From: Zygaena filipendulae
Taxonomy: Eukaryota; Arthropoda; Insecta; Lepidoptera; Zygaenidae
Direction: 5' to 3'
NCBI GenBank assembly: GCA_907165275.2
Contig: OU015654.1
Span: 8,635,501 to 8,699,500 of the forward strand
DNA length: 64,000 nt
A program made the position numbers and the translations under genes. The notes below the pieces were generated by a model. It saw only the letters and a program-made list of their open reading frames with translations, did not search any database and was not told where the DNA came from. Shown piece after piece: positions 47,557 through 60,535 of the stretch. How positions within the stretch are numbered: position 1 is the first letter of the stretch; each line of letters begins with the position of its first letter.

Positions 47557-50500
47557 TTACTGGTGGTATATGCCTTGATAGTCAAGAGCTGCATTATCTT
47601 GTTGAAGTTTAGCGGCCTCAGGATTGTTTTTAGCTTCTATGGCAGCGCGTTCCTGGAACATGGATAAAAAAGTTATTTCTTGCTATAAAATAATAATCGT
47701 TCGCTGCTAAATAAACTGAAGGGAATTAAAGTAGTGATATAAAAATAACTAAAATGTAAATATTATTAGTAAAAATAACATGATTATGAATTAGAATAAT
47801 AAAAACGATGAAAAAATTGCACCCTTATGTAATCTACACTATACATACAATAGGTATTACAAATATGAAGTTTTTTTTTATGAAGACGTTATATTTGAAA
47901 CTACTAAATTGATTAAAAAAAAATATTTGACACATAGAACGCTACCGTATTCCTTTGTAACCTATATGATACAGTTTGTATCTATCCCGTAATAGTTCTC
48001 AAGGTAATCTCGAAATTCACGTGTGTGGAACTGCGCATGACAGGTATAGTATTAAAGAAAGAAAGACATTCGATTTATACAATACTTATTATTAAACTAC
48101 ACGTTCAAAGTTATTATTTTTTATTCTGCACTCTCATTTCATTTCTATCTCAAAAAACAGTAAACAGATTCATGAAAAGAAGTAATGTAAATCAGTACTA
48201 ATGCGAAATCATGAACGGGATACGGTGACGGTCAATTAAGAATAACTGTAGGCTATGCCTTTTTAATTCAGGAACTAAAGGAAAAAAAATTAATAGTAGA
48301 AGAGGCAAAACTGGCCATCATAATAAAACACTGACACTCTAGTGCGTAGTGAAATCCGACAGTAGTTTTCAAACTCGCATAAATATTAGTTGTAAAGTTT
48401 TGATGTCTTATTTGTCAGGTCATCGTGGCCATATTGTTAATATAAAATCATGGATTAAGATTGCGCTATGCTTACCTGATTGGCCTTGATTCCAGCGAAG
48501 ATTAAGTCAAGGCCCGCCTGGATTTCGGGTGAAACAGGGGGTGGGGTCGGAAGGTGGTCACCCTTGACTCGGAAACCGAACTCGTCGGCGGTATACTCAG
48601 CGTTGATGACTTCTCCATTGGGAGCTGTATACGAGTAGTATCCTTGCTGGACAAGGGCGTTGTTGTCACCAAACGCCCTGAGGTAACCCTGCTCCTCAGC
48701 TTGAATGTGGTTTCCGGTTTCATAACTGTAAATTAATAATAAAAATAGATTAATATCAATATGACAAGTTTACTTCTAAGCTGGATCTATTTACAAGCTG
48801 GAAACTATGGGTGTTGAGGTAGTTGTTAAAAAACCATCAAGAAATATAGATTTTGAAAAATCTTGAACATGTCGGCCATGATCTAGTAATAAAAATGACC
48901 TGACAAAATTCGGTGTACGTTATTTCTATCGTATTACACAATGACTTTAATTTAAGCTTGCTCTTGTACTACAACACCACAATAATATATGTTATCGTAT
49001 CAATAGTATTGGGTGCATAGCTATAATTTGAAATTTAAATGCGTCATCTTTATACTGAATTTTTGCAAGCTGTGCACGCAATCTTTCCTTGACTAACAAA
49101 ACGAAACGCGTGCGGTACAATTTTCAATTTCCTGCTAAAATTTTATAGTCGATGCGCCAAAAGAAGTTTGTTAGAAACTTACGCAGTTTTGTAACTTCCG
49201 TCTGTTCCTTGTTCCTTGTCAAAACGGATGATCGGAATGTAAGTAGTGGTCTCCAATGTGACCTTTGGCCTAAAGTCATCAATGGCTTTGGCTTGTCTGA
49301 ATTCTTGGGGCTGTTGTTGTCTGTAATCTGCTTGATAGTTCTGCTCCGCAGCTTGTTGCTCTTGGTCAGGATTTAGAGAAACTCTTCTTTGTGGAAGGGC
49401 CGCCGCTAAAGACAGCACAGATGAAATGACCACCTGAAATTTTTATAAATAAATTTTACTCTCACAGCTCTTTTTCCCTCTTACTGTTCTATTTTTCTTC
49501 CATAACTAGCTGTTCTACGCGGTTTCACACGCGTTAATTTCGGAGTTCCCGTGGGAATTCCGGGACAAAAGTACCCTATATCCTTCTCTGTGCCCCTGAC
49601 AATATGTCTGAAAAATTTCATGGTGATCAGTTGAGCCGTTAAGCCGTGAAAGAGTAACAGACAGACAGACAGACAGTCTTACTTTCGCATTTGTAACATT
49701 AGTAGGGATTTCTAAATCTATAATTATATTAAGCTATTGTTAATGTACAAAATTATATATGTTGTTTGTTTTTTACAAATAAAACAGAAAAATTACACGG
49801 ATTTTAATTAACCTTAAAAGGCGTTTTGAACCATCTTAAGGAATGATTCATCAAAGAGGTTCAAAACACCAATTTCACTCTGCGTAGGCAAAAACTATTC
49901 TAGAACAAAATCCATTTGTTCATTCTGCTTGTTTATTTTAAGATTAGTTTTGTGTCTCTACTCTCTACTATCATAAAAAATTAAGTATCTCACGCGTAAA
50001 AATGTAACTCCAGAATGCGTGAATAAGTATAGTATCAATGAAAACAAAAGTGGTATTTTAACGATCCGTTCTCAGATAAATGAACGCATTATGTAAAATA
50101 ACGGAACGAGATGATGTCAGAGACAAGAGCTTAATCATATTCAATGTCGTAAGATAAGACGGGAGGCGTACAATAGGCAGCATCGTTGTGAAACTCATTC
50201 GCCACGCAGACTGGGCGAAAGTGGGCCTCAACATTGCCACTTGTTGTACGAATATACACATGTCCTCAACGGTGTTATTGTTTTAGTCTAAAAATTATCT
50301 ACCGACGATAGGTAACTATTGCCATGTCAACCGTCACACGTTGAAAATGTCAAGAGTCACATAACATAAAAAGCAACTGTCATATTGTCATTCAACTATC
50401 CAGATGAAAGGCTAAAATTCTTTCAAATTATCCCATTTCAGTAAACAACGCCGTTATTCAACAAACTTCAGTTTCTTGTAATTACTCGTCTTCTTCAAAC

Positions 50501-52517
50501 ATTGAAGTAAAATATTGTGTAACACTGAAATTGTTATACTTCATTTCATTACGAACACATTGAATGTTTGCTTCATTAATTCGTTACGGCTCACAGTCGA
50601 GCGAGCATCAACATAATATTACACATATTACGAAGAACAAACTATTAAGACGTCTGCGAGGTTAAAGTACCTACTATAAATTTATTTATTGGTCTTGGAA
50701 ACGAGTGATAGTTACCGACGTGTTTGTAACGCTTAGTTTTACCGCGATATAAGTATTTACTATTTTCATTTTCAAACAAATGCTATACCTACTAGTTTGG
50801 GCAAAGATGTATGCATAGAGCTTGCATAGAGCAATCTAACAGCTCTAAAACCTGCGAGCCTAATTCACGACCGGCGAAAGATGACTTATGTAAGTTCTAT
50901 AACTTCTATTAGAGAACAAGATCACTTATGCAATTGAGACTAATAAAAATGAGGTCACGTGTATTTCAAATCAATGTAAGTTGACCCCAGAGATGTAGGT
51001 ATTTTTTTAAATATCCTAAAATCGCTGATAGGTGCCTAATCAAAAAACTATAATAAATAATTGAAACAGTTATACTATCGTATACGTATCAGACATTGGA
51101 ATTTATTTTAGACGTTGACATACATTCTTTGTAATTAAAGGATTGCATTTATTGATTTGCAGTAATGTCTAGAATGGCATGATATTTTCCATGGTGAAAA
51201 AATAAAAGCTTGAAGGTTTCCAAGAATGTCAGAGTTCAACAGCCCACCACGCCACACCACACCCACCGACCCTATTTGATGCGCAGAATATTGCAACAGC
51301 TGATTGCGGAAATTCCCAAGTTAACAGAACTGTGGGCAGATGTTTAAATTCATAAGAACTCCATAGCAACACTTAAGTGTCATTGACCTATTTTGTAAAT
51401 GAATGTATATTACATTTCTGTTTTATGTTCATTACGACTGCAATCGGTTTTGTGTTCTTAATAAATTAATGAAATATAAATCATTAATGTTGATAATGAT
51501 TTATTTTATATATTACTAATATAAGAGATAAGGACATAGATGGACAATCAACCCAAGCACCTGGTATAAACTCGACAAAACACAAGCGTTTATCGGGTTT
51601 AAATCCAAGCAACGGGCTTATGGCGGGTTGGTGCCCTGCATCTGTTGATGGGGAGGATCACAAGTGAAGTCATTTAAGTTGATGATGATGATGTAAATTA
51701 TTGTATAATATAAACATAAATATTAATGCAATCCAATACTAAGATGAAATCTATACATCTGCAAATAAAATTGAAGTGTCTGTTTGTAATTCCAAATTAA
51801 CAGATTTTCACTAAATGCCCATAAAAGTAGGTATATACGGTACTCAAATAAAAAAAAAAAAATTAAATTTTAGTCTGTCTGTCTGTCTGTGTGTATGTCT
51901 GTCTGTCTGTCTATCTCTCTATCTGTCTGTCTGTTTGTTACAGCTACTCTCTGAAACGGTTAGACCGATTTGACCGGAACCTTTACTGGCAGTTAGCTGA
52001 TGTTATAAGGAGTAACTTAGCTACTTTTATATTAAAAAAAAAAGTTCCTGAGGGATTTCGAAACCCACGTGGGTGAAACCGTGGGGCACAGCTAGTTAAT
52101 TATAATTATGACAGCAAACGATAAGATCATCAAATGATTAAGTTAAGAGGCTGTATCAGCAGCTGTTATATATTCGTAAATAAAAATAATAATAAAAAAA
52201 AAATTATAACTGCTCTGTCATTGTTATTGTCTAATATTTCAGCTTTTATTCATAAGTGCTTTCTTTATAAACACGAATGCATATTATTGAATATTATTAT
52301 AAATAAAACACATCACGTTAAACATAATATATTGTTGCGTGTATTATTTTCTTTTGAGTGATAAAACCGTTTTACTGTCAAATAAGTGAAACAATGCTAT
52401 ATCGAGGAATTAAATGAGGTACTTAAACAACAATCGTTATTATAGTTTAAATCCGCTCCACACTTAAACGTTTAAAGTTACTCAAATGAAGCTTTTTAAA
52501 CTCACCAACAGCTTCAT
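47557..52517 (-). CDS. CPR-G: RR-1 cuticular protein with long Gln-rich N-terminus
   Basis: Secreted chitin-binding protein of 202 residues. Coding exons: 52506-52517 (MKLL), 49183-49433, 48476-48725, 47557-47652; 609 bp, stop TAA. All donors are GTGAGT, GTAAGT or GTAAGC. The signal peptide spans residues 1-16 (MKLLVVISSVLSLAAA), then LPQRR. Residues 22-55 are rich in Gln and Ala (QEQQAAEQNYQADYRQQQPQ). A linker ends YIPIIRFDKEQGTDGSYKT, joined in phase 2 to YETGNH at residue 89. The RR-1 core has TADEFGF at 133-139, with Phe where most relatives have Asn. [10 protein letters not shown] follows, then a helical Ala/Lys/Asn-rich tail (residues 172 on) ending GIYHQ, coded by a separate exon. The tail and N-terminus are longer than in CPR-E and CPR-F. 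Confidence 0.93.
49503..49712 (-). mobile_element. Helitron-like element in CPR-G intron 1
   Basis: ACTAGCTGTTCTACGCGG to ACATTAGTAGGGAT, with a four-unit ACAG run near 49660-49675. Lies about 70 bases upstream of exon 2 in transcript order. The rest of intron 1 (49713-51840) has no recognised feature. Confidence 0.75.
51866..52095 (+). mobile_element. Helitron-like element with (TCTG)n expansion
   Basis: A TCTG/TCTA microsatellite at about 51873-51935, then GAAACGGTTAGACCGATTTG and a 3' end GTGGGTGAAACCGTGGGGCACAGCTAGT region. Same subfamily as 39800-39993. Within CPR-G intron 1. Confidence 0.75.
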
Positions 52518-52596
52518 TGTTGTTTTGTTTGTGACCTGGAGCAACGAGTCACTTGAGAGTTTTGTGAACTATGTCGGAGAGGTAGTAGTACGCTCA

Positions 52597-52604
52597 CTTA
52601 TATA
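52597..52604 (-). promoter_or_regulatory. TATA box of CPR-G
   Basis: TATATAAG on the minus strand, 80 bases before the ATG of MKLL, with a leader free of other ATGs before the start. Confidence 0.7.
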
Positions 52605-52619
52605 TCTCACCCCTGCCAC

Positions 52620-54960
52620 CAAACTCTCTGCTTTAAACCATACTTTCATACCAGATTCGCCGCTGCAACACGCCGCAGACACTGCCGATGACTCGATTAT
52701 TGAATCTTCTATTGATTTAAATATGGATAAGTAATGCTCACGCCTCTAAAAGCAGCAAAGGAGATGATATATCAATCGTCTAATTAATCCGTCTAATTGA
52801 GTTGAACTTGCCACACGAGATTTTACCACACATGTCTGGAGAGTTGTACGACCTTGTATTGAATAAATTACCACTTGGTAACTACGGGTTCAATGAAATT
52901 TCCTCAAACTTATAGTAAGCTAAAATGATCTAGTTATGTATGGTTGAATCATTATGAAACCAATGTTGTCCGGTTGGATCGTAAAGCGTTATTTATGCAC
53001 CACATGTTTAGTGTGATACAGAGTAGGTAAGTATTACTAATGTAAATTTTTAATTAGTAATAAATTATATTATCTGCTTACTATAGCTGTTCCTCTTGAA
53101 TTCACCCGTGGTAATTACAGGATAAACTACACGTATAAACCTTCCTCTTGAATTGAATCTATGGTTTTCTATTTAACAATTAAAGCGCACAAGGACGAGA
53201 TAAAAAAAAGAAATTTGTCTAAAAGTAAACATGTACAAGGGTCATGCTTATTCCATATAAGTGGAATTTCTTCCAGCAGACCCGCGACGGGAGAACAGAT
53301 TAGAATTGGCTGATCGGTGTGCCTCAGTTCGATAAGATATATGTTAATCATATGTAGTTGCTTGGTTTCCAGGACATAAGCTATAGCTTACTGCGGGATC
53401 AAGTAGATCTGTGTGTTGTGAAGTGGATTAGGTAAGTGGGCTATTTATTTTTGAAAAAACGCATGAAATCCGTTTGTCTTTGAGTTTATCACTCACAGAA
53501 AGACATATAGACACGGCAGAGGACTATTTTATAATTGTTCTGCTTATGATTTATCGTTTTATGTTTTGGATTCACTGAATCAATATTTCATTACTCGAGA
53601 TTATGATATAGTGAAATCTACCTATGATGACCATTTTTATACGGCTCGCGCGACTTGATCACTACCTAACCTAACCAAGAATTTTGCATTACAATCTACC
53701 AGAAAATAATGCGTTAAATTATAAGCAGTATGTTACGGTTTACAATCTCTCAAAAGCTTACAATCTCGCGAGATAGATTATAATCTAACGACATTTATAA
53801 TTTAACAGTGGTATTTATAAATGATTAAAGAGAATATGAGAGAGATGTAAGTAAAATAAGTGGTTCTCTTAACGTTGGAGATAACGCATAAAAAAAATTA
53901 TGTAAATTCTAATTTCAAAACCAAAATCAAGAATAAGTAGGTAGTAAACAAATTGGCATTCCTTTCAAAAGTTTCAAAGGTCATACACCACATGTGATGG
54001 AGACATTTGATGATAAAATCTATGCACATCGATGTCAAATGATATAATAGATGTAAACATGAATTGCACGTATCGTTTTTGGTATGAAATATGTTAAAAA
54101 TCCATATAAAAATATTATTGTAACTGAAAGTGAGTCTGTAAATTATTGAAGATGATATTTAAATGAAATTGATACAGGGAACCGATCACGCAAATTTTCA
54201 ACAATTTTGGTTTTCTTTTTCTGTTGATAGTTTTACATTTTTACAATGTATCTTTCAAAGAAGAGTTGGAACAATTAGTCATATTTTTTACTATTGCATA
54301 ATGCAATTTTGTTTTGGTAGAGTCATTTCGAAACAGCGTGATCCGCTCAAAGTACTAAGGCATTAATAACATCAACAAAATTTCTAACAATTATTTTGAG
54401 AACACGGAAAGAGAATTAAGTATACTTATAAGTAATCTATAAATCGAAATCACGCGGGTAGAACCGCAGAAAAAAACTTGTAGGAAGTAACTCGTTTAAA
54501 TATTTCAAAACTGATTTATGAAAAAAAAATGTAACAATACTATTTGCTGGATTATGATCGAGTTGTAAAAGAATAATAGGCTGGTACCTATTAAGCGGTA
54601 TCTAGGGTCATCTTATAACTGAATAGCGAATACACACGCGCTACAATAGTTTACTTACTGCGTTCGTTACTCTTACATAATGTATAGGCGTTTTTCTCGG
54701 CTAGTAGTGTAGTAACGTGTTAGTATCACTTATCAAGGTGATGCCAGTATTTTCGCAATGGGTGAACTCAAAAAGATAGGAGCGCAGACCTTTTGGTTTA
54801 TTAGATTGGCGAACGGCACAACTTGTCGATGATAATACATAAAGCTGTGACTAGCCGTCCACTAAACGGACGAATGATGATTGTCCGCTAAACGCAAGAT
54901 GTATTGATCTTTCCTAATGTTATTATGAGATTCACGCCGATTGAAAAAGCTTTTTATATG
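52620..54960. other. Intergenic sequence with decayed repeats
   Basis: No gene supported. A segment at about 53650-53830 (AATCTACCAG, ATGCGTTAAATTATAAGCAG, ATCTCGCGAGATAGATTATA) recurs with changes at about 55480-55645. A fragment at 53380-53435 (GCGGGATCAAGTAGATCTGTG) recurs near 15017-15050. A Helitron-like hairpin remnant is near 54450. Confidence 0.5.
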
Positions 54961-54962
54961 AT

Positions 54963-55380
54963 ACTAGCTTACCCCCGCGGTTTGACCCGCGGTAATTTCG
55001 GAGTACCCGCGGGATTCCGGGATAAAAAGTACCCTATGTCACTCAGGATCACTGCAGCTTTTTAAAAGTGGAAGAATTTTTAAAATCGGTTCAGTATAGA
55101 TCCAGAGATTACCCACTACAATCATACAAACTCATGAACTCACAAACTCCAAAGTTCCCGAGGGAATTCCAGGATAAAAAGTATCCTATATTACTCTGGA
55201 TTATTGTAGCTCCCTATAAGTGAAAGAATTTTCAAGATCGGTTCAGTAGATCTAGAGATAGTTGTTCCCCCGTGGTTTTACCCGCGGGAAATTCGGAGTT
55301 CCCGCGGGAATTCCGGAATAAAAAGTACCCTATGACTCAGTATCACTGCAGCTTCGTATAAGTGAAAGAATCTTCAATTT
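54963..55380 (-). mobile_element. Helitron-like element with duplicated modules
   Basis: Begins ACTAGCTTACCCCCGCGG, then three modules of CAGGATCACTGCAGC-like sequence with AGTGAAAGAATTTT. Same subfamily as 18669 and 21251. Confidence 0.7.
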
Positions 55381-55645
55381 ACAATCTCGCAAGATTGTAA
55401 ATTGTCAAAAGATCGTGAATCGTAACACGATCTTTGACGCATCGCCGTCTGCTGCAGCGGCACGCTCGCTCGACTTGGTCAGCTGTACAAAACTTACCTA
55501 ACCAGACCTACCTAATTATAATCTACCTACCTAATTAAAATAATGCGTTAAATGCATTATTATAAGCAGTGTTTTACGGTTCACAAACTTTTGATATAGT
55601 TAACTATCTCGCGAGATTGATTATAATCTAACGATATTTACAATA
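55381..55645. repeat. Repeat with ATCTCGCGAGAT palindromes
   Basis: TACAATCTCGCAAGATTGTA at the left, CTATCTCGCGAGATTGATTA at the right; related to 53650-53830. The next element is inserted at its right end. Confidence 0.55.
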
Positions 55646-56270
55646 GGGTACTTGCATGATTTTTTTTTCAGTTTATTTTCAAGATGTATGGCCTACTTAA
55701 ACAAAGCAAGAAAAAGAAAATAAAATATGCATAAATTAATTAAATAGAGCGTTTCAAAGTACCTACTTTAGACCTTACCACTTGTTCAAAATTACGCCTT
55801 ATTAATCTGTGATATAAATGTCACTGTCGTATTGACAGGTTCATATGACACTGACAGACATATAACATCAATATTCAAAAGCGAAATTAAGGTTGAACTG
55901 TGTCGATTTACTTCCAAAAGTTCCAGTAAAGAATCGAAATGCATCTTACTTATCACTCATCTCATTTTAAAGTAAAAAACTTCAGAAAATGGAAAATATG
56001 CGTTGCCTGTATGCACTTAGTTTCTTTTGCCTTCTCTGAAAGAGGTAAATGTTTCCTAAAAAAAATAAAAGTGACGTCATGTGTCAAGCTTGACTGTGAT
56101 TGGTGTTTAATTGCAACGTTCCGTTTCACAAAATTAAATTTTATTTTTTTTATTTTGGAAACTATTGAAAATTTTTTAGTAAATCTTTCACGATAACGCT
56201 TTTCTAAGGCTCTATTTTTGAAATATTAACACAATTTCTTATTATAAATTTCATGCAAGTACCCTATTGT
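55646..56270 (+). mobile_element. ~625-bp non-autonomous DNA element, copy 2
   Basis: Terminal inverted repeats AGGGTACTTGCATGA and TCATGCAAGTACCCT, flanked by AAT/ATT. Near-complete copy of the element at 34733-35340 in inverted orientation. No transposase domain recognised. Confidence 0.8.
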
Positions 56271-56720
56271 ACGGTGATATATTTATAATATATTGACAAC
56301 CTCTATTGTGAATTTATGCAGTTTAGTGGACCGTGGACGACTAATAACAAACCGCTTAGTGGATGACTAGACACTTTGAATACATAATCGTGTGTCAGTT
56401 GAGCACGCGGAACTTATTAGAACGCCACCTGTTAACAACTAAATGAATTAATTTAATGGAAAGTCCACGAAACCTCCAAATGAAACTGTCTCTACCGTGC
56501 CCAGAAAAACAACTAAATTTTTGGTGGTTAGTGGTGGCTCCTGTAAAATATGGTGCCTACGAGTAGTGCTACTGTAACTATTCGTATATGTCTAGGATGT
56601 CGTGTGTAGGTTTGACAGACAAATTGACGTTGGTATTTTAGCCATTATTGATTTAACAATATTTGACCACGCACTTTATAAATATAATTTAAAGGTGTTA
56701 ATGAAGAGTTATTATAACAC

Positions 56721-57040
56721 TAGCTGTGCCCCGCGGTTTCACCGCGCGAAAGGTTTTTATACAACAATTTTTTTCACGATATCCGATTTCAATGAAACAA
56801 AGTCTATATGTAGCTCCAGGCTAAGCTTAATCTACCTGTGCAAACCGCATGACAATGCGTTCAGAGATTATCGCGAACAGACAGAGAGACAGACAGACAG
56901 ACAGAAAAGAATTTAAAAAAAAATTTTTTTTGGACTTGGCTACTCTTCTTTTATCACTCCTCTCTATTTTAGGTAAATATATTCAATGTACAGAATCGCG
57001 AATTCTACTCTTTTATTATAGTATAGATAATCTTGCCGAA
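56721..57040 (-). mobile_element. Helitron-like element, long subfamily (copy 1)
   Basis: ACTAGCTGTGCCCCGCGGTT, then TTTTATACAACAATTTTTTTC, ACAG run, and TACTCTTTTATTATAGTATAG. A near match is at 61313-61622. 56271-56720 holds no gene. Confidence 0.75.
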
Positions 57041-57290
57041 ATACGATAGTCGTAATAATTGTGACGACATTCTCTTCATCATTACATTTTACTAAGGCAA
57101 AAATATCTATTTCTGAACAGTTTTTTGCATATTTAAGATTGAGAACATTGATATAGAAAATATTTTTAAGTTATCAATGATTAAGAAATTTTATATTTGC
57201 ACAAAGTATCATATCTAACAAAACTTAATTTCGTTGGATTTTTTATTTTTATTGATTAAATGCCAGCTATAAGAAGAAGTTTGCAATAAT

Positions 57291-57494
57291 CTATACTAAT
57301 ATTATAAAGAGGAAAGATTTGATTTTTGGTTTGTTTGTTTGTTACGATTTAATTCAAAACTACTGGACTGATTCAAAAATTCTTTCACCATTAGAAAGCT
57401 ACATTATCTCTGAGTAATATAGGCTTTATTATAATACGGAATTCCTGCAGGAACTCCGAAATTATAGCGGCTGAAACCGCGCGGGACAGCTAGT
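57291..57494 (+). mobile_element. Helitron-like element
   Basis: CTATACTAATATTATAAAGAG to GCGCGGGACAGCTAGT; near-identical layout to 5355-5573. 57495-58480 shows no recognised feature. Confidence 0.75.
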
Positions 57495-58491
57495 TTTAAA
57501 TAAATTGCAAAAATGCAGTTTTCATTCTTTAAAATGTCTTTACAAAAATACCCCATCTGTTAATTAATAAATCATGTTATCAGAAACAATCTATCATACG
57601 TATTATTACATCATGGTCGTGGTCTTACCTACTGACATCATTTTCACTCTCTTCATTTAAATCCAAGGCCCGGATGCTTAAAATTTTCTCTGACTGTTAC
57701 TTAAGAGTAACTGGGATAAAATATAAAATAATGTATAGATTGCGAATAAAATATTCTCATCTCTTGCAAATTTTATTAAATCTAGTTGATCTCCCAATAA
57801 ATAATATTGGTTTTTATTTAGTTTTCGTAGGAATTCTGAGATAAAATTACCTTAGTTACTGATGAAGTGTTCCTTAGCTTCCTATACGTAGTTTTTGAGT
57901 TTATCCATTACAAATATACAAAAGTCAAAGCTTTTCTCCATATAGGTAATAATAGTATAACCTAGTCACCTTCCCACGTGAGTTTCGAGAATCAGGATAT
58001 AAACCCATACATATAAACCCTCCTTACATGACAAAAAATCCACGGCTTAGGGACTCGATCGGTTCAGTGGTTGCTGATTTTCGTTATCTCATATATAAAC
58101 GAACTGATTTTAATATGATTTAAGTAAACATATCAATAAGGCATATCAGATTATTATTCGAAACAAGTCGGATTTTTACGTAGGTTTTTTTATTTTTATA
58201 TAATGTAAAAATAGCAATCTAATGAAATAAGTGTTGATTTGTATACTAGAGAATTTAGTAACCGGACCATCAAATTGACTGTGATTTGATGAATGGTGCT
58301 GTTATGTTTAAATTGATGACATTTTAGTTGAATTCTTTACGTGCCTCTAGTTTTACTCATTGATTCTATTAATTGTACCATAGCCAAAAAGGGTTAAAAT
58401 TGCTTACAATATTTGTATTTGGTTATATCCACAATTTTTGGCGTAGCAGATATTATATGTATATACTTATTATAAAGAAATATACGCACGT

Positions 58492-58890
58492 ATTACAGCA
58501 GTGTTTATAAACGTGTGGGTGCGACCCCCTGGGGGGTCGTGAAGCATCCGTAGGGAGGCGCAAGAGGTCGTAAAAACCGTATTACCGTATCCATATAAGT
58601 ACATACCTAGTTATATTGAAATAGTTGAACTCGGGTGTCTGTGTAATGAATACATATGAAGTAATAAGAGTTACAAAACATTAAAAATCGATTTTTAATT
58701 ATTTTGTCTGTCTGGCTGTTTACATTAATCTTTAAAACTACTGAACAGGTTTTCAACGGTTTTTACAAGTGTGTAGGTATAGTACTCGCTTCGCTCGTGA
58801 TTTAAGTTTTTAACACCCTCGCTACGCTCAGGAGTAAACCTCGAGTCCTTCGTTGCGCTCGCGATTTAAATCGTAACCCGCGACAGAAGA
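58492..58890. repeat. Unclassified repeat with short GC palindromes
   Basis: Contains CGACCCCCTGGGGGGTCG at about 58527-58544 and two related motifs, CTCGCTTCGCTCGTGATTTA (about 58784) and TTGCGCTCGCGATTTAAATC (about 58853). Probably mobile-element ends; family not recognised. Nothing recognised in 58891-59126. Confidence 0.4.
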
Positions 58891-59126
58891 CACTGCTTTA
58901 TCCCCTTGGTTAATAATCTACTATTATTTATTCAAAATCGGATGTCGGGTAAAAGTGATTATTATATAAAAGCTTTTTAGGATAGGTACCTAGTTTTTAT
59001 TCCGTAAGTATGGTTTACCAAGGGAATCCTGAAACCGGACTGTTCCAATTGTATCAAACTCACGTAACTATTTACCAGAGCCGCAATAACATATAAACGT
59101 AAGGTAAGTAAATGTCACGGTCATCC

Positions 59127-59205
59127 CTACTAATATTATAAATGCGAAAGTAACTCTGTCTGTCTGTTACGCTTTCACGCCTTAACGGCTAAACCGATCA
59201 TGAAT
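59127..59205 (+). mobile_element. 5' end of a Helitron-like element
   Basis: CCCTACTAATATTATAAATGCG to ACGGCTAAACCGATCATG, interrupted by the next repeat; its continuation may be at 59460-59560 (GGGTACTTTTTATCCCAG, GCGTTGTCAGGGGTACAG). Confidence 0.65.
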
Positions 59206-59459
59206 AGAATAGAATAGAATGTTTTTTATTGCACAACAGACACACAAACATGCACAGAAAGTTGACAAAAATAATTTACAAACTTTTTTTTTTACAAACA
59301 ACTTATAAATCTAAATGGTTGCGGTGTCTCTGCTGCTGTAAATGGCAGCTGACTCAGCTGCTGAGGGTGGAAACCTTCAGTGCTGGTTTTCAGTTAGCTC
59401 CAGCAGTCCCAGTACAAGCATCCCAAAGTGCGGCGCAGGCGGCGGAGAAAATAAATAAC
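59206..59459. repeat. Retroposon-like insertion splitting a Helitron-like copy
   Basis: Starts with GAATA pentanucleotide repeats and TTTTTTATTGCACAACAGAC, a common lepidopteran repeat start, and ends GGCGGAGAAAATAAATAACA. The 94-codon plus-strand ORF crossing it is incidental. Confidence 0.5.
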
Positions 59460-59631
59460 ATTGGGTACTTTTTATCCCAGAATTACCGCGGGAACTCCGT
59501 TTTTAACTCATGAAATGAATCTTATGAAATTTTCCATACGCGTTGTCAGGGGTACAGAAAAGGACAGAGGATAATTCTATCATATTTTAATTAGGGTAGA
59601 ACTTAGGCATGCTCTAAAATTTTATACTTTA

Positions 59632-59860
59632 TAGCTGTCCCGCGTGGTTTCACCCGCGATAATTTCGAAGTTCCCGCGGAATGGTTCCATACAAACTTTT
59701 CAACCCCTTTTCATCCCCTTAGGGGTTGAATTTTCAAAAATCCTTTCTTATCGGATGCCTATGTCATACAAAGACCACACCCTACAAGTTTCAGGTCTCT
59801 ACGATCAGCGGTTTAGGCTGTGCGTTGATCAATCAGTCATTCAGGACAAAGCATTTTATA
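59632..59860 (-). mobile_element. Helitron-like element, CATCCCCTTAGGGG subfamily
   Basis: ATAGCTGTCCCGCGTGGTTT, then CAACCCCTTTTCATCCCC and GTTTCAGGTCTCTACGATCAG. 59861-60380 has a run of nine or more G at about 60127 but no gene. Confidence 0.55.
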
Positions 59861-60384
59861 TATTATGTATAGAAGATGTGGAATTTTGTTTTCCAAAAAC
59901 AAACAATATATTTAAGTTTAATGTATTGATTTCCCATAGTTACAATATTAAGTCTTTATTTTGCTCTTAATTAAAATTAGACTTTACACCAGCTGTAACA
60001 TCTTCCACCTGTGGGAGCCTAACACGGGAAATCAGCTTATTTTATTTTCACGCAATCCATACACCGGCCCCAGACCGGCCCCCAGTTCCTATCCGTATTG
60101 GCGGATAGCGCAGGATTTCCCATTGCAGGGGGGGGGGGAGTAACCCCGAAGCAGTCACAGTAAGAAATGGCTCCATTTCCTGCCTGGCTTAATTTATTAA
60201 TAAAGTAAGAAAACATCGTAATTTGTCATTAGTGGCTGGTCATTAAGGGCGCATTCGCAATAAGCTCAGTGAGTGGAGTAGGTACTGTCTGCCGGCTGAC
60301 TCAGAGCTATTCACTCTTTACAGTCAGTATCACCTGAGCCGAAAGTCGATGAATTATTGGCGGGTGACTGTAGCTTTAGCTTAT

Positions 60385-60535
60385 TATCCTTATAAATACA
60401 AAAGTGAGAGTAATTGTTTGTTCGTTACGCTTTTACGCCTTAACGGCTCAACCGATCATCAGTTCGCTTCGGGGTACATAAAATAATACTTTAACCTGGA
60501 ATTCCCACGAGATCTCCGAAATTAACAGTTAGTAT
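60385..60535 (+). repeat. Truncated Helitron-like fragment
   Basis: TATCCTTATAAATACAAAAGTG, ACGGCTCAACCGATCATC, then CTGGAATTCCCACGAGATC; 3' end lost. 60536-61195 holds no recognised feature. Confidence 0.5.

Noticed and set aside
59229..59513. 94-codon plus-strand ORF
   Set aside because: Spans a repeat junction and a Helitron-like fragment, so it is a chance frame.
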